DNA of 8,415 bases from Nitrososphaerales archaeon TH5896 (GTDB lineage Archaea > Thermoproteota > Nitrososphaeria > Nitrososphaerales > Nitrososphaeraceae): NCBI GenBank assembly GCA_014523625.1, contig JAATVP010000225.1:1-8415 (forward strand). Direction: 5' to 3'. Under the pieces are notes generated by a model. That model saw nothing but the letters and a program-made list of their open reading frames with translations. It searched no databases and was not told the origin of the DNA. The number at the start of each line of letters is the position of its first letter. The stretch's first letter is position 1. This document shows positions 5,144-8,415 of this stretch, in pieces. Position numbers and translations under genes: made by a program.

Positions 5144-5446
5144 ATGAGTATTACATTGAAAGAAGATTTAGCTCAAATTGCATTAACACTAAATGAAATA
5201 TTCCAGATCGTTCCTTTCAAACGAGATTATGATACAGCATTTAGAAAAATATGTAATATTCTTAGGAAATATGGGATAGATGAGAACCCAAGGAACTTAC
5301 GTTTTAGATTCATACTTTGTATGCAAGAATTCTTTGATTCAATTCCAGAAGATGATTGGAGATTAAAAGATCCTGATTTCCTAAAGCAAGCAGATGAAGC
5401 TGGAATTAGTAAGTTTATCGAATGGGTCATAGAACAAGTTAGTTAA
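5144..5446 (+). CDS. Hypothetical helical protein (100 aa)
   Basis: No family is recognised. The protein is soluble and likely all-helical: SITLKEDLAQIALTLNEIF, then DYDTAFRKICNILRKYGIDE, then NLRFRFILCMQEFFDSIPEDDW, and finally ISKFIEWVIEQVS. The hydrophobic spacing in each helix suggests a compact bundle, perhaps a protein-interaction domain. ATG at 5144 was preferred over an in-frame TTG at 5132, which would add four residues (MKIS). Neither start has a clear Shine-Dalgarno sequence, and the AT-rich TTAATTTAG at 5105-5113 is only a weak TATA candidate. It is separated from the previous gene by about 260 bases, so it is probably transcribed alone. Confidence 0.6.
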   Translation: MSITLKEDLAQIALTLNEIFQIVPFKRDYDTAFRKICNILRKYGIDENPRNLRFRFILCMQEFFDSIPEDDWRLKDPDFLKQADEAGISKFIEWVIEQVS

Positions 5447-5709
5447 GATAATTGACAATAGGTTAAGCTGACTGCCTAATTTCATCAGAACATAAATTAG
5501 AGAACCATTTTTGCATTTCAAAAGCCAATTAGACTTGCATGCAACTAAATGAGGACTTGCAGTATATTCAAGCTAACAGTGAATCAACATTGTTATCTGG
5601 TTTATCTATTTTGAAAGCCTTTTGAATCGAAACAGAATCCGATCCAATCAAATCAACTTAGTGTACTATCATAACACACCGCACCAAACAGCATTTCTGT
5701 CACATACTG

Positions 5710-6009
5710 TTACTTCCTTCTTTTTTTGACTTTGGTACTCTTAAGTAACTTGCTTCTTTTAGATCTAGATTTAATAGCAGTAATAGTGGAAGGAGCTTGT
5801 TTTCTAAACTTTGTTCTTGTTCGTGTTCTTGTTATAGAAACAGTTCTTATCCTTCGAATGTCATTTTGAATTCGAGCTACTTTTTTTTGTAGCTGACTGA
5901 TTTGAGATTTAATCTGTCTTATGGATTTGAACTGTATCTGGTCTATTCCTACTCCTGCTGTCGACTTGGTTTGCTTCTGTTTCTGTAAAGATTGAATCAT
6001 AAATGTCAT
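5710..6009 (-). CDS. Highly basic coiled-coil protein (99 aa), possible nucleic-acid binder
   Basis: No family is recognised. About 30 of 99 residues are Lys or Arg and only two are Asp, so the net charge is near +28. Residues about 25-55 (IQFKSIRQIKSQISQLQKKVARIQNDIRRIR) have a regular hydrophobic spacing typical of a coiled coil. A TRTRTRT run follows at about 60-66, and the tail IKSRSKRSKLLKSTKVKKRRK is like the basic tails of histone H1 or chromatin proteins. The inference is that it dimerises and binds DNA or RNA, or an acidic partner. A second ATG three codons in is an alternative start. It follows an acidic-protein gene by 59 bases on the same strand and has no clear promoter of its own, so both are probably on one transcript. 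Confidence 0.6.
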   Translation of the reverse strand: MTFMIQSLQKQKQTKSTAGVGIDQIQFKSIRQIKSQISQLQKKVARIQNDIRRIRTVSITRTRTRTKFRKQAPSTITAIKSRSKRSKLLKSTKVKKRRK

Positions 6010-6068
6010 TTTATTAATCTGATTTCCATGTTTCTCTACTTGCTTTGATATGTTTGATAAATAAGAAG

Positions 6069-6281
6069 TTATTCGTCTCTTCTGTTAATACTGGGTTCCT
6101 CATGTAAATGTTCTAATGCTCTGTTCTGTTCTAACACTTCTTGTGGTTCTGCATTGGATACTTCTCCTATCGAATTCTGATTAGCAGTCACATCAATTGA
6201 AGTAGGTCCGCCTTCTCTTTCCTCAAACGATCTATCTATTCTGTCAGTCGTAATAGGGACTTCCCCTTTTTCTTTTGACAT
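6069..6281 (-). CDS. Small acidic disordered protein (70 aa)
   Basis: No family is recognised. The sequence is hydrophilic with many Glu (13), Asp (4), Asn, Gln, Ser and Pro, only short aliphatic patches and no Cys or Trp. Net charge is about -9. It is probably intrinsically disordered, with one possible helix at EPQEVLEQNRALEHLHEE. The ATG at 6281 was chosen instead of a TTG two codons upstream because a TATA element lies about 27 bases before it, giving a leaderless start. It stands directly upstream of the strongly basic coiled-coil gene, which suggests that the two proteins may form an electrostatic complex. This partnership is inferred from position and charge only. Confidence 0.5.
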   Translation of the reverse strand: MSKEKGEVPITTDRIDRSFEEREGGPTSIDVTANQNSIGEVSNAEPQEVLEQNRALEHLHEEPSINRRDE

Positions 6282-6303
6282 GTACAATTCTAAGTCATTA
6301 TCA

Positions 6304-6310
6304 TATTTAT
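6304..6310 (-). promoter_or_regulatory. TATA element of the acidic/basic gene pair
   Basis: On the minus strand ATAAATA is centred about 26 bases before the ATG at 6281. Since no good TATA element is seen in the 59 bases between the two small genes, this promoter may serve both. It also argues for ATG 6281 over TTG 6287. Confidence 0.5.
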
Positions 6311-6407
6311 CTTAGATACAACATGGAACAATTATGAGTTCCTCATCTAGCAATAGCTATTTTGAGTTCATGTATCTGAAGTTACAAGATCAGTATGACT
6401 GATATTC

Positions 6408-6450
6408 AAAAAGGATAAATTATAACACTGTCCAACTATAACCTTTATCC
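6408..6450 (-). terminator. Intrinsic-type terminator overlapping the kinase stop codon
   Basis: On the minus strand GGATAAA (6450-6444) pairs exactly with TTTATCC (6419-6413), and TTATA (6441-6437) pairs with TATAA (6424-6420). A GG bulge separates the two helices on one side and the loop has 12 bases, giving 12 base pairs in total. T5 (6412-6408) follows directly. The stop codon TAA (6447-6445) lies inside the stem, so a ribosome at the stop codon would compete with hairpin folding. Confidence 0.75.
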
Positions 6451-7692
6451 ACTTAACGGCAATGTAAACGAAAATGTGGCGCCTTTTCCATCTGAATTAT
6501 TCTCAGCCCAAATTCTACCTCCATGAGCTTCTACTATGCCTTTAGAAATAAATAATCCAAGTCCAGTTCCCCTATCAGATCTTGTAACGAATTTTGTAAA
6601 CAGCCTTGGTTGGATTTCGGGATGTATGCCTACTCCTGTATCTCTTATTCTAATAATGACTTCATCAATATTATTACTTATGTTAGATCTTATGATGTCA
6701 GTGCTGATTGATATAGTCCCTTTTTGAGTAAATTTAATGGCATTACTAAGCAAGTTTGCTAAAACTTCATATAGTCTTACTCTATCTGCAAGTACATATA
6801 TAGGATTATTTTCACCTGGTTCTGCCAATAATATTTTCACGGTGCGAAGGCGAGGAGACTGATTTTCAAAATCCTTTTTCACATTCGCAATCTTTTCATT
6901 TATATTAACTGTTTCCTTTCTTAACTTTAGTGTTTGGCTTTCAATTCGTGTTGCATCCAATAGATTAGTAGCAAGCTTTTGAAGCCTTTCCGCATTTCTT
7001 TTTATTGCCTCAACTTCCTCATTTTTTTTACAGGAGTCTTCCAAAAGTTCAGCATATCCTAAAATCGACTGGGTTGGTGTTTTCATCTCGTGACTAGCGA
7101 TATTGATGAATTCATTTTGCATCTTGTCATGGGTTTTCAGTTGCTCATACAATGCTACTTGCTTCCATAAACTCTCAAAGATTGAAAAGTAGGCCATCAC
7201 GGTTGGTTTACTGTTAGAATAAGTAGCTAATCCCAAAGCCTCAACAAAATTCTCTTTGGAATCATCTTTTTTTCCAAATACTAGAGATTCTTTTTTATCA
7301 ACTACCACTATGGTAACTGTATCTACTGCAAATTCACTAGGAGAGCGGAATTCGAAATCCTTTTTTCTCTCTATTTCTTCCTTATCTTCAGGAGCTGCCA
7401 TATCTCCTAGATTATTCTTAATTAAAGGATCAGCTGGAACTAGAATTTTAACAATTACAGCGCGCTCGGTCGCTCCCTGCTTTAATGATTGAATTATTCC
7501 TAAGCGTTGTTCACGGAGAAAGGCATTAACTGTTGGAAGTAATAGTAATACCTCATTTTCGGCCGATTTTATCATATCAATAAACAAATTCTGTACGGAT
7601 AACGGATTCTGAATTAATTCCGTCCTTCCTAGAATGACATCTTCCTCTTTTCTCTTGTTTATAGACGGAGGAACATCGTAAGAAATCCCCAA
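6445..7692 (-). CDS. Soluble sensor histidine kinase with PLD-like N-terminal sensor region
   Basis: The protein has 415 residues and no membrane segment, so it is cytoplasmic. Residues about 20-175 contain ILGRTELIQNPLSVQNLFIDMIKSAENEVLLLLPTVNAFLR and AVIVKILVPAD, resembling the phospholipase-D/TrmB-type sensor fold seen in thaumarchaeal kinases but without an HKD catalytic motif. The HisKA dimerisation domain carries the phosphorylated His201 in FINIASHEMKTPTQSILGY. The ATPase domain has the N box LLSNAIKF (Asn317), G1 DTGVG (351-355), an F box (FTKF, 365-368) and G2 GTGLGL (375-380). All catalytic motifs are intact. The only start that keeps the N-terminus is TTG, since an in-frame TGA lies four codons upstream. 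The kinase is divergent from a receiver-protein gene 141 bases away, its likely partner. The signal is not known. Confidence 0.92.
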   Translation of the reverse strand: MGISYDVPPSINKRKEEDVILGRTELIQNPLSVQNLFIDMIKSAENEVLLLLPTVNAFLREQRLGIIQSLKQGATERAVIVKILVPADPLIKNNLGDMAAPEDKEEIERKKDFEFRSPSEFAVDTVTIVVVDKKESLVFGKKDDSKENFVEALGLATYSNSKPTVMAYFSIFESLWKQVALYEQLKTHDKMQNEFINIASHEMKTPTQSILGYAELLEDSCKKNEEVEAIKRNAERLQKLATNLLDATRIESQTLKLRKETVNINEKIANVKKDFENQSPRLRTVKILLAEPGENNPIYVLADRVRLYEVLANLLSNAIKFTQKGTISISTDIIRSNISNNIDEVIIRIRDTGVGIHPEIQPRLFTKFVTRSDRGTGLGLFISKGIVEAHGGRIWAENNSDGKGATFSFTLPLSG

Positions 7693-7720
7693 GCTATTAA
7701 TTCAGAGTAGAATACAAACT

Positions 7721-7728
7721 ATATAAAG
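7721..7728 (-). promoter_or_regulatory. TATA element of the histidine kinase gene
   Basis: On the minus strand CTTTATAT is centred about 32 bases before the TTG start, so the leader would be about five bases long. There is no Shine-Dalgarno sequence before the TTG. A second T-rich element, TTTAAAAT, lies about 10 bases further upstream. Confidence 0.4.
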
Positions 7729-7772
7729 TAATTTTAAACCTTCAACTTCACTATCTCATGATCCCTGCACAA

Positions 7773-7788
7773 AGCTAGTTAGTTAGCT
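7773..7788. repeat. Inverted repeat AGCTA-N6-TAGCT between kinase and receiver genes
   Basis: AGCTA (7773-7777) and TAGCT (7784-7788) flank GTTAGT, and the internal GTTAGTTAG adds a short direct repeat. It lies in the divergent intergenic region, just upstream of the receiver TATA element and about 45 bases from the kinase one. It is a candidate operator for joint control, but short palindromes also arise by chance in AT-rich DNA. Confidence 0.3.
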
Positions 7789-7792
7789 AATT

Positions 7793-7800
7793 CCTATATA
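7793..7800 (+). promoter_or_regulatory. TATA element of the receiver-protein gene
   Basis: CCTATATA is centred about 37 bases before the ATG at 7834, which predicts a leader of about 10 bases. A second candidate, TTATATAAG (7812-7820), is too close: its start site would fall inside the gene, after the only ATG. The first element is therefore preferred. Confidence 0.4.
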
Positions 7801-7833
7801 CTCCTTGTCTATTATATAAGTACAATAAGTAAA

Positions 7834-8415
7834 ATGACTTTACATTGCAATTCAAAGTTATTGTGCGAATACCCCCAGTATTATGATAACGATAAAGAAG
7901 TATTATTCTCTTCTCATTCTTTTTATTTTCCCGACCATAGACTCTTATATAGTCCCGTTGCTCCGAGCTTCGAGCAAATCAATTCTTATAAGTCGGTAGT
8001 CACAGCAACCAACACCGCTTCACGATTTAACGATTCGATTACTACCAACAATGAACATATTTTACTAGTTGATGACGAGGAAGATATCGCAAGGCTATTC
8101 AAAATAGCTCTTGAACGCGCGGGTTTTATTGTGGATATGTATAATGACCCTCTACAATCATTATCCAACTATAGAGCAGGGATATACGACTTACTATTGC
8201 TCGACATTAAAATGCCGGAGATGAATGGATTTGAATTGTATAAGAGAATTAGACAAATTGATGATAAAAGTAAAGTATGTTTTATGACTGCCTTTGAAGA
8301 GTATTATGACGAATTCAGAAAAATATTTCCAGATCTAAAGAACAACGAATGCTTTATTAGAAAACCAATAAGTATGAATGACTTGATCAAAACCGTCAAG
8401 TCGCACCTGAATTAA
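7834..8415 (+). CDS. Receiver-domain response regulator with N-terminal extension
   Basis: The protein has 193 residues and the gene ends with TAA exactly at the window edge. Residues about 74-193 are a CheY-like receiver: ILLVDDEEDI with acidic-pocket Asp80/Asp81, phosphorylated Asp124 in LLLDIKMPEMNGFEL, Thr152 in CFMTAF, and Lys177 in FIRKPIS. There is no output domain after it, so it probably works by protein contact or as a phosphotransfer step. The first 73 residues are unusual: rich in Tyr, Phe, Ser and Asn, with two Cys (5 and 11), and match no domain known to me. No other ATG lies before the receiver, and the frame is open throughout, so the extension is likely real but could be partly mis-assigned. 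The divergent histidine kinase is the likely phosphate donor. Confidence 0.9.
   Translation: MTLHCNSKLLCEYPQYYDNDKEVLFSSHSFYFPDHRLLYSPVAPSFEQINSYKSVVTATNTASRFNDSITTNNEHILLVDDEEDIARLFKIALERAGFIVDMYNDPLQSLSNYRAGIYDLLLLDIKMPEMNGFELYKRIRQIDDKSKVCFMTAFEEYYDEFRKIFPDLKNNECFIRKPISMNDLIKTVKSHLN

Noticed and set aside
5447..5709. Possible RNA gene or small gene in this 263-base gap
   Set aside because: Read on both strands, no stable long hairpin, no start with ribosome site or TATA plus a credible peptide, and no repeat was found.

Overview
The window looks like a chromosomal stretch of an ammonia-oxidising archaeon of the Nitrososphaera / Ca. Nitrosocosmicus type (Thaumarchaeota). This is inference from several cues: AT-rich DNA, a TFB-like cyclin-fold protein, TATA elements about 23-33 nt upstream of start codons with little or no leader, T-rich terminators, secreted Ig-like proteins, and a soluble histidine kinase with a phospholipase-D-like sensor region. 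No rRNA, tRNA, CRISPR array or insertion sequence was found.

Layout. Positions 2-196 (+) are the 3' end of a DMT/EamA (YedA-like) permease. A gene-poor stretch follows with a perfect 10-bp inverted repeat. Then come two minus-strand genes for exported proteins: an 83-aa Ala/Ser-linker protein with an Asp/His/Cys tail (1407-1658), and a 237-aa protein with an EF-hand-like loop and an Ig-like domain (593-1306). The second ends in a strong hairpin/T-tract terminator. Next on the plus strand is a promoter driving a 41-codon remnant that resembles the N-terminus of a DUF1428 protein, followed 25 nt later by a complete RibD/dihydrofolate-reductase-family gene (2079-2642). A short TFB-like cyclin protein (2845-3069, minus), possibly frameshifted at its end, is divergent from a class I SAM methyltransferase (3125-3985, plus), with only 55 bp between them.

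Positions 3986-4420 hold no convincing gene but contain a terminator-like hairpin and a second structured element. Three small helical hypothetical genes follow on the plus strand (4421-4636, 4682-4885, 5144-5446). Positions 5447-5709 show nothing recognisable. Two small minus-strand genes follow: an acidic disordered protein (6069-6281) and a very basic coiled-coil protein (5710-6009). Their opposite charges suggest that they may interact.

The right end is a two-component pair transcribed divergently: a soluble histidine kinase (6445-7692, minus) with a terminator overlapping its stop codon, and a stand-alone receiver protein with a roughly 70-residue N-terminal extension (7834-8415, plus). 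Their arrangement suggests a signalling pair, with output through protein contact because the receiver lacks a DNA-binding domain.

The points most worth a second look are the two neighbouring exported proteins with predicted metal-binding sequence, the acidic/basic gene pair, the truncated DUF1428 leader gene, the TFB-like frameshift, and the receiver's N-terminal extension.
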